Source: Caldilineaceae bacterium (GTDB lineage Bacteria > Chloroflexota > Anaerolineae > Caldilineales > Caldilineaceae). From it: DNA of 28,330 nt. The translations under genes were made by a program, and so were the position numbers. Within the stretch, counting starts at the first letter, position 1. Each line of letters starts with the position of its first letter. The stretch is taken from contig JAHBVH010000098.1 in assembly GCA_019637645.1 (NCBI GenBank), positions 1 to 28,330 of the forward strand, in the 5' to 3' direction. Under the pieces are notes generated by a model. It did no database searches, was not told where the DNA came from, and was given only the letters and a program-made list of their open reading frames with translations. Positions 15,739-24,838 of this stretch are shown piece after piece.

Positions 15739-17145
15739 TCAGCAATCAACCCGCTTCCCGCCGCGAGTCCGGTGCGTCAACTGAACTCGAATGTCCCTCT
15801 TAGGCTTTAAGGTTGTGCCGAAAACGGGCGTGGCCAGTGGCCCCGCTTCGGGCGCGAGGTGATAGCGTTGCACAAGCATGGCGAGGACAAGTTGGGCTTC
15901 CATCATGGCAAAGTCGCGGGCAATGCATTGACGTTGGCCCGCGCCAAAGGGGGTCCAGGCATGTTTAGGCTGGTGGGCCAGTTGTTCGGGAGAAAAGCGC
16001 TCTGGGTCAAAGCGTTCGGGGTCGGGCCAGAGATCAGCATGGTGATGAATGGCATAGACAAAGTTGACGACCGTGGTACCCGCTGGGATAGCATAGCCAT
16101 CAATTTCATCGGCGGCCAAAGCGCGCCGCGGCAACCACCATGCCGGTGGCCGGATGCGCATGGTTTCTTGGAGCACCATTCGGGTATAGCGGAGCGCGCC
16201 TAGATCCGGCACGGTAGGCATCCGGCTCGGGAGGACGCTGGCGATCTCTTCCTCCACCTTGTGTAAAGCAGGCGGATGACGCGTCAGCAGATGGACCGCC
16301 CAAGTCAGGGCTAGACTCGTTGTTTCATAGCCAGCCACTAAAAAGGTGAGCAGTTCGTCATGGAGTTGCTGGTCGGTCATGCCCGTGCCATCTTCCTCAT
16401 CGACCATCTGGAGCAGCATAGCCAACATACTATCACTCGCTTGGGGCGCGTTCCGTTCGCGGGCAATGACTTGCGCGATCACCGTATCGAGCACCCGTCG
16501 CGCCGCTTGATACCGCCGCACCCCAGGTCTGGGCAACCAGGCCGGGAGCCGACAGGTCAAGGGTCCGCCCACCATCAAATAGTCCAGAATATAGGTCATG
16601 GCCTCCTGTACGCGCACCAGCATTTGGGCGTCCAACGCTTGCCCAAAGAGGGTACGCGCGATCACTTGCATGGTCAGCGCCGCGAAGCCCTTGTCAATGG
16701 CAAAGGGCTGTTGGGTAGCCACAGCGGGGTCCCAAGTGGCGAGCGCGGCGTCAATCGTCTGCACCATCGCCTCGACCATGCCCGCCACCCGTTGCCGGTG
16801 AAAGTGGGGCTGGAGCAGCCGACGTTGGCGTAGCCACTGATCACCCTCCGTGGTAAAGAGCCCATCCCCCAACAGTTGGCGCATGAGGACACTGGGCTTC
16901 TGGTAGTTTTGGGCATGTCTGATCAGCACATGATCGATATGGCGGGAATGATTCAGCATGACCATGCGCAGCACTCCTAGATCCAGCAGATAGATGTCGC
17001 CATGGCGGGCCTGGGCTTGCTGGAAAAAGCGCAAGGGATCGCGCAAAAGTAGTGGCCGCGGGCCAACGACCGGTAGTTGACGAGCAGCCGCTGGTTGGGC
17101 CGATGTCGGTAGGGTTGCCTGTAAATCAGAAGCGGTGATGGTCAT
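15739..17145 (-). CDS. Cytochrome P450
   Basis: The 468-residue protein has all P450 landmarks: the I-helix oxygen-activation motif AGYETT (271-276), ExxR (Glu327-Arg330, ETMR), the PERF segment (PERFDPERFSPEQ), and the heme loop FGAGQRQC with proximal Cys407. The residue two after the Cys is Ala where Gly is usual, a tolerated variant. There is no N-terminal membrane anchor, so it is soluble; it resembles the bacterial CYP102/CYP4-like group that hydroxylates lipids or terpenoids, but the substrate cannot be assigned. Redox partners are not encoded nearby. The start follows AGGAGA, 9 bp away. The promoter region carries an SARP-like operator shared with the divergent SARP-STAND-WD40 gene. 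Confidence 0.95.
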   Translation of the reverse strand: MTITASDLQATLPTSAQPAAARQLPVVGPRPLLLRDPLRFFQQAQARHGDIYLLDLGVLRMVMLNHSRHIDHVLIRHAQNYQKPSVLMRQLLGDGLFTTEGDQWLRQRRLLQPHFHRQRVAGMVEAMVQTIDAALATWDPAVATQQPFAIDKGFAALTMQVIARTLFGQALDAQMLVRVQEAMTYILDYLMVGGPLTCRLPAWLPRPGVRRYQAARRVLDTVIAQVIARERNAPQASDSMLAMLLQMVDEEDGTGMTDQQLHDELLTFLVAGYETTSLALTWAVHLLTRHPPALHKVEEEIASVLPSRMPTVPDLGALRYTRMVLQETMRIRPPAWWLPRRALAADEIDGYAIPAGTTVVNFVYAIHHHADLWPDPERFDPERFSPEQLAHQPKHAWTPFGAGQRQCIARDFAMMEAQLVLAMLVQRYHLAPEAGPLATPVFGTTLKPKRDIRVQLTHRTRGGKRVDC

Positions 17146-17189
17146 GGTGATTGTTCTCCTAGTGCAAGAGCCTATCTCCCAGGAATTGC

Positions 17190-17218
17190 TTGGGGCAAGG
17201 GCTATCATGTGATACAAT
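17190..17218 (+). promoter_or_regulatory. Possible promoter of the SARP-STAND-WD40 gene
   Basis: TTGGGG (17190-17195), a 17-bp spacer and TACAAT (17213-17218) would start a transcript near 17225. The -10 adjoins the proposed minus-strand -10 of the P450 gene (17220-17225), so the two divergent promoters could interfere. Confidence 0.4.
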
Positions 17219-17219
17219 C

Positions 17220-17273
17220 AGCATAGGGATCAAGCGTGAACAGCGCGTAAACAGGCAAGCACTCCACCGTAAA
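17220..17273 (-). promoter_or_regulatory. SARP-like operator and -10 element upstream of the P450 gene
   Basis: Minus-strand heptamers TTTACGC (17245-17251) and TTCACGC (17234-17240) are 11 bp apart, with 8 bp to TATGCT (17220-17225). A further copy TTTACGG (17267-17273) stays in the 11-bp phase after one degenerate unit. The array also sits between the +1 region and start codon of the divergent SARP gene, so autoregulation is possible. Confidence 0.6.
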
Positions 17274-17316
17274 CACTGTTCACACAGCCAAGTAAGATCA
17301 AGTAAGGCAGGGCGAA

Positions 17317-20300
17317 ATGCAGCGTGTGCAATTGTCACTTTTGGGTCACTTCCGGTTGGTCGTCAACAACCAACCCGTTCAACGGTTGCGCAGCGTTCGC
17401 GAAGCCGCCTTGTTGGCCTATCTGGCCGCCGAACTCGACCACCCCCATAGCCGCGAACAGCTAGCCGGGTTGCTCTGGCCCGATCACACGGCCTCGGCGG
17501 CACGCGATAACCTCAAACAGACCCTGAGTAATCTTCGCCGGACGCTAGATGATGTGACCGCGGCGACGCCGATCCTCCAAGTCGAACGGCAGGCTATTCA
17601 ATTCGTCCTTACCGACATGATCGAGCTGGATGTCGAGCAGTTTCGCCAAAGTTGGGCACAGACACGCTCCCATGCCCACGCGGACATAACAAGCTGTGCG
17701 GCGTGTATGAGCCAGTTGGCGCGGGCCGTTGAACGTTATCAAGGCCCCTTTCTGCACAACTTCGCGGCCATCGACAGCGATCTATTTGAAGAATGGCTCC
17801 TAATTCAGCGGGAAAACTTTCACCAGCAAGCCATGCTGATGCTGGAGCAAGTCAGCGCTTATGCCTACAGCCAAGGCGACTATACCCAGGCCCTGCACTT
17901 TGCCCAACGCCAGACGCAACTCGATCCCTTGCATGAACGCGCCCAGCGGCAGTTGTTACGCAGCTTGATACAGCTGGGGGATCGTTCCACTGCACTGGCC
18001 CACTTTGAAAACTTTCAAGCGCGGCTGGCTGCCGATCTTGCCGTCAGCCCCAGCCCAGAAACCCTAGCGTTGGTGGCCGAAATTCGGGCTGGCGGAGGAG
18101 AGAGGGGCAGCGGACAGCGGACAGCGGGCAGTGGGACGGAGCCCATCAGTACGCCGAAGCGCCAGGATTGGGCTGGTGCGATCCAGCCACTGGCGTTGAT
18201 TGGGCGGCAGGCCGAGCGCGAGCAATTGACGGGGTGGCTGCGCACCGGCGTCAAAGTGATCGCGCTGTTGGGGTTGGGCGGTGTCGGCAAGAGTTCGCTG
18301 GCGCTCCACATGGCGCGCAGCCAAGCAGAACACTTTACCGTGGTCATCTGGCGCTCGCTGATCAATGCACCGCTCCCAGAGATGATCCTGAGCCAGTGGG
18401 TTCATGGGCTGGCTAACCAGCCGGTAGCACTCCCCAGTGATCTGGATGGGCAACTAGCCTTGTTACTGGCGCAACTCCGCCAGACGCGCTGTCTGTTGAT
18501 CTTGGACAATCTAGAGAGTGTCTTGCAGGATCACAAGGCAGGTCGCTACCGCGCTGGCTACGAGCGGTATGGTCAGCTATTGCGACGCATTGCCCAAGAG
18601 GAACACCAGAGCACGCTGCTGCTTACCAGCCGCGAAATGCCTGCCGAACTCAGTACCTTGGCGACAGAGACGCCCGCAGTGCGGTCGCTGAACCTGGCCG
18701 GGTTGCCGCCAACCGCGGGGCAGCAACTCCTGGCAGCCAGTGGTCTGACTACCACAGCCAACGAGGCGGCGTTGCTCGTACAGCGCTATTCAGGCCATCC
18801 GCTTTCGCTCAAATTGGTGGCCAGCACCATCCACGAACTCTTCCAAGATGATATCGCGGCTTTTCTCGGCGAGGGCGCGCCCATCTTTGGGGATGTTCGG
18901 GATCTCTTTGAACAGCAAGGGAAACGGCTGAGTGAACTGGAGAATGTGATCTTGCGCTGGCTCGCTATTCTGCGCGAACCTGTCACCGCGGCCACCCTCC
19001 GCGCGGCCATCATCCCGACGGTCTCCAACAGTGCTTTTCTCGAAGCGTTTCACGCCTTGCAACGCCGCCTATTGCTCGAACAGATCGACGGGGGCTTCAC
19101 CCTGCAGAATGTGGTCATGGAGGCCATGACCGATCAGCTAATTGAGCAGGTCGCGCAAGATCTGCACCATGAACGTTGGCCCGTGCTCAATGCTTTTGCC
19201 CTGACCCAAGCCCATGCCCCCGAATATGTACGCCAGAGCCAAATACGGGTGATCGTTGCCCCCCTCGTCGAGCGCTTGCTAGGGCAATGGGGGGAACTAC
19301 GCTTGGTCGAAAAGATCCAACGGATGGTCGCGGCACTGCGGAACAGCAGCCCGCGCGCCCCTGGCTATGCTGCCGGTAACCTTCTCAACCTGCTCGCCTA
19401 TCTCAATGTCGATCTGACTAACGCAGACTTTTCGCAACTAAGTATCTGGCAGGCCGACCTACGCCGCGTTACCCTGCCAGGAGTGAACTTTGCCCACACC
19501 GACCTGCGCAACAGCGTCTTTACCGATACCTTTCGGGCCGCCAACAGCATCGCCTTCAGTCCCGATGGGCAGTTGCTAGCCGCGGGGATCAATGATGGGA
19601 CAGTCCGCCTATGGCGGGTGACCGATTGGCAGCCGAGTACCATCCTCACAGGCCATACCGGTGAGATCCAGTCCATTGCCTTTACCCGCGACAGCCAGCG
19701 GTTGGCCAGTGCCAGCGACGATCAGACCGTGCGCATCTGGGATGTGACGAATGGGGCGTTGCTCTATACCCTCCAAGGCCATACCCACCGCGTCCAGAGT
19801 GTGGCCTTTAGCCCCGATGATCAGCTGCTAGCCAGTGGCGGCAATGACCAAACAGTGCGGATTTGGGCAGCCCACACCGGCCAATGGCTACGCACCTTGA
19901 CCGGCCATCACCACATCATCAATAGCTTGGCCTTTCACCCCGATGGTCGGCGGCTGATCAGCAGCAGTTGGGATCACACTCTCCGCATCTGGGATGTAGC
20001 CAGTGGCGCGTTATTGCAAACCTGGCAGGGCCACACCAATGCCATTCGCAGTATCGCCATCAGCCCCACCGGCGACTATATCGCCAGCGGTGGTTGGGAC
20101 CGGATCGTGCGCATTTGGGAAAGCGAAACCGGTCAAATCCTTCACGAACTAGAACATGCCACAGCGCTGAATTCACTCGCCTTCGATCCAACTGGGCGCT
20201 TCCTGGCCACGGCTGGGGATGAACACGAAGTACGCCTTTGGGATATCCAACAGGGCCAGTCGATTCGGGTTTTGAGTGGACACAGTACAGCGCTGACGGC

Positions 20301-21456
20301 GGTGGCCTTTCACCCAACGGGAAAGCTGTTAGCCAGCGCCAGTGGGAATCCTACCGTGCGTATCTGGGAGCCCCATAGCGGCCAAAATCTGACAACTTTA
20401 CATGGGCATACGGCGCGGGTGCGGGCGGTCGCTTTTAGTGAAGATGGTGCTACGCTGGTCAGCAGTGGCGAAGAGGAGCGGGTTACCCTGTGGGATTTTC
20501 CGCGCCAACAGGTGACGCAAACGCTGCACACCCATACCGATGGGCGCAAAGTAGTGGCCGTTTATCAGCCACCCCAAGCCGAAACGGCGCTTATCGCTAC
20601 GGGCGGTAATGAGCCAACCATCCGGCTCTGGCGTAGCAACCAACGTCAACCCATTCACACCTTGCACGGCCACAGCGATATTATCAAGACCCTGGCCTTT
20701 AGCCCCGATGGCAGCCTGCTCGCCAGCGGCAGCAATGATCACACAGTACGGGTGTGGGACATTGCACGCGGTGAGCAGCGCCTGACCTTCCGCGGCCACA
20801 CGAGCTTTGTGCAGACTGTCCTCTTTCGCCAACCAACATTATCCGGGGGAAATGTGTCTGGGGGAAACGTAGCCGGGCTCCAACTGATCAGCAGCGGCGA
20901 CAATCAGAGCATCCTGCTTTGGGATTTAGCAAGCGGCGCGATCCGCCAGACTTTGACGGGCCACACCGACGTGGTGACGGCGTTAGCGTTGGACCCATCC
21001 ATCCCCGGCGCACGACAATTGGTCAGCGGCAGTTGGGATCGGACAATCCACCGATGGGATTTGGAGCGGGGAGAATCTGTAAGCACCTGGCAGGGCTCGT
21101 TCGAAATTTTTTCGATCGCCGTTAGCCCCGATGGACGCTTTATCGCGGCGAGTGGCTTTGCGCCGATCATCGAGGTGTGGGAAGTGGCGACCGGCGAATT
21201 GCGCCACACCTTGCGCGGTCACCAAGATTTTATCCTCTCGGTCGCCTTTCAGCCAGGGATGAAGGACGCGCCCATTTTGGTCAGTGGTAGCCACGACGAA
21301 ACGGTCAAGCTTTGGGCCATGGACAGCGGCGAATGCCTTGCGACCCGCCGCGCGCCCGGCCCCTATGCTGGCCTGAAGATCGGGAGTGCGATAGGTCTCA
21401 GTGAAGCCCAAAAGCACGCCCTGCTAACGTTGGGCGCGGTGGATCAGGCAACGTAA
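17317..21456 (+). CDS. SARP (BTAD) regulator with STAND/NB-ARC ATPase and 14 WD40 repeats
   Basis: The 1379-residue protein has a winged helix (about 1-95) and a BTAD domain (about 100-258, CAAC at 127-130, YQGPFLHNF). A short linker holds a microrepeat (GSGQRTAGSG). The STAND ATPase has Walker A GLGGVGKSS (319-327), Walker B LLILDNLES and sensor LLLTSRE. Pentapeptide-like residues (about 705-740, ADFSQLSIWQADL) precede fourteen WD40 repeats (about 742-1345), enough for two seven-bladed propellers. The tail GLSEAQKHALLTLGAV is typical of bacterial STAND-WD40 proteins. The propellers should sense a ligand and release the ATPase to drive oligomerisation and promoter activation. The N-terminal ~700 residues parallel the SARP at 11449-13569. 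The ATG follows AGGCAGGG. Confidence 0.93.
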   Translation: MQRVQLSLLGHFRLVVNNQPVQRLRSVREAALLAYLAAELDHPHSREQLAGLLWPDHTASAARDNLKQTLSNLRRTLDDVTAATPILQVERQAIQFVLTDMIELDVEQFRQSWAQTRSHAHADITSCAACMSQLARAVERYQGPFLHNFAAIDSDLFEEWLLIQRENFHQQAMLMLEQVSAYAYSQGDYTQALHFAQRQTQLDPLHERAQRQLLRSLIQLGDRSTALAHFENFQARLAADLAVSPSPETLALVAEIRAGGGERGSGQRTAGSGTEPISTPKRQDWAGAIQPLALIGRQAEREQLTGWLRTGVKVIALLGLGGVGKSSLALHMARSQAEHFTVVIWRSLINAPLPEMILSQWVHGLANQPVALPSDLDGQLALLLAQLRQTRCLLILDNLESVLQDHKAGRYRAGYERYGQLLRRIAQEEHQSTLLLTSREMPAELSTLATETPAVRSLNLAGLPPTAGQQLLAASGLTTTANEAALLVQRYSGHPLSLKLVASTIHELFQDDIAAFLGEGAPIFGDVRDLFEQQGKRLSELENVILRWLAILREPVTAATLRAAIIPTVSNSAFLEAFHALQRRLLLEQIDGGFTLQNVVMEAMTDQLIEQVAQDLHHERWPVLNAFALTQAHAPEYVRQSQIRVIVAPLVERLLGQWGELRLVEKIQRMVAALRNSSPRAPGYAAGNLLNLLAYLNVDLTNADFSQLSIWQADLRRVTLPGVNFAHTDLRNSVFTDTFRAANSIAFSPDGQLLAAGINDGTVRLWRVTDWQPSTILTGHTGEIQSIAFTRDSQRLASASDDQTVRIWDVTNGALLYTLQGHTHRVQSVAFSPDDQLLASGGNDQTVRIWAAHTGQWLRTLTGHHHIINSLAFHPDGRRLISSSWDHTLRIWDVASGALLQTWQGHTNAIRSIAISPTGDYIASGGWDRIVRIWESETGQILHELEHATALNSLAFDPTGRFLATAGDEHEVRLWDIQQGQSIRVLSGHSTALTAVAFHPTGKLLASASGNPTVRIWEPHSGQNLTTLHGHTARVRAVAFSEDGATLVSSGEEERVTLWDFPRQQVTQTLHTHTDGRKVVAVYQPPQAETALIATGGNEPTIRLWRSNQRQPIHTLHGHSDIIKTLAFSPDGSLLASGSNDHTVRVWDIARGEQRLTFRGHTSFVQTVLFRQPTLSGGNVSGGNVAGLQLISSGDNQSILLWDLASGAIRQTLTGHTDVVTALALDPSIPGARQLVSGSWDRTIHRWDLERGESVSTWQGSFEIFSIAVSPDGRFIAASGFAPIIEVWEVATGELRHTLRGHQDFILSVAFQPGMKDAPILVSGSHDETVKLWAMDSGECLATRRAPGPYAGLKIGSAIGLSEAQKHALLTLGAVDQAT

Positions 21457-21831
21457 CCTAGCATGAAATTTTCTGGATCTAGCCTGGTCAGCTTGGTTTG
21501 AAGAGCAGGCCATTGACGGGCCACATGGGGAAAAGAAGGGGCGCGTCTATCCGCGTCCTAGTCTCCGCTCTGGGTATCCCCACAGGTATTGCTGAGCATT
21601 GGGAAAGCGTCACACCCGCTTGGTTAATGATGAATTAACGAATACCAGCTTTGCCGGCAGACAGCTCATCCTCCGCATTTCTCCTTAACGCCTTATTAAT
21701 CCTTCGCAGCAATCCATAACAAGTTATTTTTATTACCTGAATACCCTCTTTATATAAGACGACCATACTAGGGCAAAGCCACGGTGGCGGGCGGACAAAA
21801 CACCCGAACTACAATGTTGTTATGAGGAATT
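21457..21831. other. Intergenic region before the phn operon
   Basis: These 375 bp carry the TTAA-type 11-bp repeat pairs (listed separately) and an AT-richer stretch from about 21620 to 21770. No clear sigma-70 promoter with both elements was found; CATAAC (21715-21720) after the second repeat pair is the best -10 candidate. No gene is evident. Confidence 0.5.
21624..21702 (+). promoter_or_regulatory. Pho-box-like direct repeats upstream of phnC
   Basis: Two pairs of TTAA-based heptamers each repeat at 11 bp: TTAATGA (21624) with TTAACGA (21635), and TTAACGC (21685) with TTAATCC (21696). PhoB/PhoP-family regulators bind 7-bp repeats with 4-bp spacers, and cyanobacterial Pho boxes have TTAA cores. 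Position before a phosphonate-uptake operon fits phosphate-starvation control. This is a pattern-based proposal. Confidence 0.45.
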
Positions 21832-22608
21832 ATGCCTTTACTGGAGATTCAAGCCTTACAGGTGGTCTACCCCAATGGAACCGAGGCGCTCAGTTCGATC
21901 AATCTACAAGCAGAAGCTGGAGAGATTGTCGCGATTATTGGCCGCTCGGGAGCTGGTAAATCGACCTTGTTACGCTGCATCAATGGGCTACAACCGGCGA
22001 GTGCTGGCCGCATTGTCCTAGAGGGCGAGGAGATCACCCGCAAAAGCGAAGCTGCGCTACGGGAAATCCGGCGTAAAATCGGCTTTATCTGGCAAGAATA
22101 TAATCTGATCGACCGGCTACCCGCGATGACGAATGTTCTAACCGGTCGCCTTGGCTACAATGCGCCCTGGCGTAGCGCCCTTGGCCTCTTTGACAGCGCC
22201 CATCGGCAGATTGCCCTGCATAACCTGGAGCGGGTCAACCTATTACACCGGGCCCGCCACCGCGCCGACCGGCTATCGGGCGGGGAGAAGCAACGGGTAG
22301 CGATTGCCCGCGCCATGTCACAACAACCACGCATTGTCTTGGCCGATGAGCCGGTGGCGAGCCTTGATCCAGAGTTGGCCGAACAGGTTATGAGTGTGCT
22401 GAACCGCGTCGCGCGGGAAGATGGTGTGCTGACCGTGATCAACATCCACCAAGTTGACTTAGCCAAACGCTTTGCCGATCGGGTGGTTGGCATTGCCCAA
22501 GGCCACGTTGTCTTTGATGGCCCGCCCGCCGCGTTGGATGAATATGCCCTAAACCAAATCTATCGCTTTGACCAGCATCGCCATGAATACTCCCTAGCTT
22601 CTGTTTGA
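21832..22608 (+). CDS. phnC: Phosphonate ABC transporter ATP-binding protein
   Basis: The 258-residue ABC ATPase has Walker A GRSGAGKST (37-45), the Q-loop (WQEYNLIDRLP), signature LSGGEKQRVAIARAM, Walker B IVLADEP and the switch His in NIHQVDLA. The NLIDRL and LGYNAPWRSALGLF segments are characteristic of PhnC. It powers uptake of phosphonates with PhnE and PhnD. GAGGAATT is placed directly before the ATG. phnE follows after 31 bp. The order is C-E-D here, while many operons have C-D-E. Confidence 0.95.
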   Translation: MPLLEIQALQVVYPNGTEALSSINLQAEAGEIVAIIGRSGAGKSTLLRCINGLQPASAGRIVLEGEEITRKSEAALREIRRKIGFIWQEYNLIDRLPAMTNVLTGRLGYNAPWRSALGLFDSAHRQIALHNLERVNLLHRARHRADRLSGGEKQRVAIARAMSQQPRIVLADEPVASLDPELAEQVMSVLNRVAREDGVLTVINIHQVDLAKRFADRVVGIAQGHVVFDGPPAALDEYALNQIYRFDQHRHEYSLASV

Positions 22609-22639
22609 AATGGCCTGTAAAAGCCAGAGGTGAATCGAG

Positions 22640-23575
22640 ATGACGACAAAATTTTTGGGTGCGACCAGCGCAGCAACGCCGACCACAGAGCTACCGTTGG
22701 ATCAATTGCGGAGGGATCTATTGCAACCGTGGCCCCGTGTGACAATCCACACGACCATGTTCATCGTTGCCCTGTTTGCACTGCTCGCTTGGGGGCTCAA
22801 TGGCACTAATGCGCGCCCCGGGGAGTTGATTGCCGGACTTCCCAATATTCTCGATTTTATTCGCCGCCTCTTTCCCCCGCGCTTTGATCTGATTGCCGTC
22901 CCGTTGGTGATTCCTGCGTTTCAGTTCTTTGGTCTCACCATGCCAACGCTTGGGTTGCCCACGGTCACCTTTCCCTTTCCCGAAGTCATGCAAGCGATCA
23001 CGGAAACGGTTCAAATGGCGCTGATCGGCTCGCTCTTGGGGATTATGCTCGCCGCGCCCTTCGGGTTGTTGGCGGCCCGGAACACGGCACCACACCCCTG
23101 GATCTACCAAGGCACGCGCATGTTCTTAAATGCCAACCGCTCGTTGCCGGAGATCGTCTATGCCCTGATTTTTGTAGCGGCGGTTGGCCTTGGTCCCTTT
23201 GGCGGGGTCCTCGCCCTCGCCATTGGGTCGATTGGCTCCGTCGGCAAATTGTATGCCGAGGCGATTGAGCAGATCGATCCGCAACAGGTGCTGGCGGTGC
23301 GTGCCACCGGGGCCAATCCGCTCCTCACCTTTCGCTATGCCGTGTTGCCCCAAGCGCTCCCGGTCATTGCCTCCTATTCACTACTGCTCTTCGAGAGCAA
23401 TATTCGTCATGCCAGCATTCTGGGGATCGTCGGCGCGGGTGGCATTGGCTTTATCATCGGCAAATATATGGCCCTCTTTCAATATACTCGCCTCATGGGC
23501 GCAGTGATCCTGCTGGTTTTGACCGTTACCTTGATTGACCGCCTCAGCGATTCTTTACGCAAACGCATTATCTAA
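22640..23575 (+). CDS. phnE: Phosphonate ABC transporter permease
   Basis: The 311-residue inner-membrane protein has a first hydrophobic helix at about 38-56 (TMFIVALFALLAWGL) and a permease core with about five more segments (about 115-300). The ABC-coupling EAA loop is YAEAIEQIDPQQVLAVRATGANPLLTF. The RMFLNANRSLPEIVYALIFVAAVGLGPF segment is typical of PhnE. A homodimer would form the channel energised by PhnC. AGAGGTG lies about 9 bp upstream of the ATG. The gene for the binding protein follows after 44 bp. Confidence 0.94.
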   Translation: MTTKFLGATSAATPTTELPLDQLRRDLLQPWPRVTIHTTMFIVALFALLAWGLNGTNARPGELIAGLPNILDFIRRLFPPRFDLIAVPLVIPAFQFFGLTMPTLGLPTVTFPFPEVMQAITETVQMALIGSLLGIMLAAPFGLLAARNTAPHPWIYQGTRMFLNANRSLPEIVYALIFVAAVGLGPFGGVLALAIGSIGSVGKLYAEAIEQIDPQQVLAVRATGANPLLTFRYAVLPQALPVIASYSLLLFESNIRHASILGIVGAGGIGFIIGKYMALFQYTRLMGAVILLVLTVTLIDRLSDSLRKRII

Positions 23576-23619
23576 CCCACACAATATTGTGATTCAACCA
23601 AGAAGGAACAAATCATCGT

Positions 23620-24675
23620 ATGAAGCGCCCGTTATTTTTGATCAATTTATGGCTCCTGCTGGTCTTCAGCCTGAGCGCGTGTGTTGTGCCAGCAACACCT
23701 GCCGCGCCAGCCGCCGCCGCGGAGACAACCGCCGCCCATGCGGATCGCGCCGACTGGCCTGCCACCTTCCGCATGGGGTTCTTTGGTGGTGACGACGCCG
23801 AAAAGACCTTGAAGGACAACGATCCTTTCCGCCTATATATGGAAGAAGCACTCGGCATCCCCGTTGAACTCTTCACCGGCACCAGCTATAGTGCCGTTAT
23901 TGAAGCCATGCGCGCCGAACGGGTCGAAGCCATGTTGGTTGGTCCCTTTGCCTATGTCTTGGCCGTTCAAGAAGCACAAGCCGAAGCCCTTGCCATTAAC
24001 ATGGGGCTTGAGGCCGATGCCACCAGCTATGACCCCGATGCACCCACCCACTATTACAGCACCATCTTCACCAAGAAGGGCTCCGGCATCACCACGCTAG
24101 CCGATCTGAAAGGCAAAGATTTCACCTTCGTCGATCCGGCTTCGACCTCTGGTCACTTAGCGCCCAAAACAACGCTGCTCAAAGCCGGGATCAACCCCGA
24201 TACCGATATGAAAACGGTCTTTGCAGGCAGCCATCCCTCTTCGGTGTTGGCCGTGTGGAATGACCAAGCCCCGGCTGGCGCGACCTATGAAAACAATCTG
24301 TATATGCTCGCGGCCGAAGGCCAAATTGACTTTTGCGGCTTCCCCGATGGCAAAACCGCGCGCAAACGTACCGCCGCAGAGATTCAAGCGGTCTATGATG
24401 CCTGCCCCGAAGGTAGCCTCGTCATCATTGCTTTCTCGGATGAAATTCCCAGCACCCCCTTTGCCATTCGCAGCACGCTGCCCGATTCCTTGAAAACCGC
24501 CGTCAAAGATGCCTTGCTGGCGATCAAAGAGGATGATGCGTTAGTGACCGAGTTGGCAAGCTGGTATGTTGATCCCAGCGCAGATTTAGGTTTGGAAAGC
24601 CTGGATCAGTACTACAATTCCCTGCGTGATATTGCCAAGTTACTCGACCTCGATCTCAAGGAACTCGCCCGGTAA
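23620..24675 (+). CDS. phnD: Phosphonate ABC transporter substrate-binding lipoprotein
   Basis: The 351-residue protein begins with a lipoprotein signal peptide and lipobox LSAC (Cys21), followed by a low-complexity Ala/Pro/Thr linker. The mature part is a PhnD/SsuA-like binding protein: RMGFFGGDD, FTGTSYSAVIEAMRAERVEAMLVGPFAYVLA, and the phosphonate-oxyanion loop DPASTSGHLAPKTTL. It captures phosphonates outside the membrane and delivers them to PhnE. AAGGAA lies upstream. A strong hairpin and T-tract come after the gene (24712-24787), so the transporter genes may be expressed more than the lyase genes. Confidence 0.94.
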   Translation: MKRPLFLINLWLLLVFSLSACVVPATPAAPAAAAETTAAHADRADWPATFRMGFFGGDDAEKTLKDNDPFRLYMEEALGIPVELFTGTSYSAVIEAMRAERVEAMLVGPFAYVLAVQEAQAEALAINMGLEADATSYDPDAPTHYYSTIFTKKGSGITTLADLKGKDFTFVDPASTSGHLAPKTTLLKAGINPDTDMKTVFAGSHPSSVLAVWNDQAPAGATYENNLYMLAAEGQIDFCGFPDGKTARKRTAAEIQAVYDACPEGSLVIIAFSDEIPSTPFAIRSTLPDSLKTAVKDALLAIKEDDALVTELASWYVDPSADLGLESLDQYYNSLRDIAKLLDLDLKELAR

Positions 24676-24711
24676 GCGGGTAGAGCAGGAGACTGCTAGG
24701 GTAGGCAAAGG

Positions 24712-24787
24712 CGTAGGCGCGGTCAGAAGCGGCACAACCCGCGGTCAATCAGCCAGGGCGGCCACTGACCTCGCCTACGTTTTTCTC
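24712..24787 (+). terminator. Hairpin with T-tract between phnD and phnG (terminator or attenuator)
   Basis: A 15-bp stem with one mismatch (24712-24726 and 24765-24779; arm starting CGTAGGCG) is followed by TTTTTCTC at 24780. The 38-nt loop is long. The element could end part of the phnCED transcript or attenuate read-through to phnG. Confidence 0.65.
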
Positions 24788-24838
24788 GGTTATTCTCTCA
24801 CGCTTCCGTAGCGCCCAGACGAACGATACAAAGAGCGA

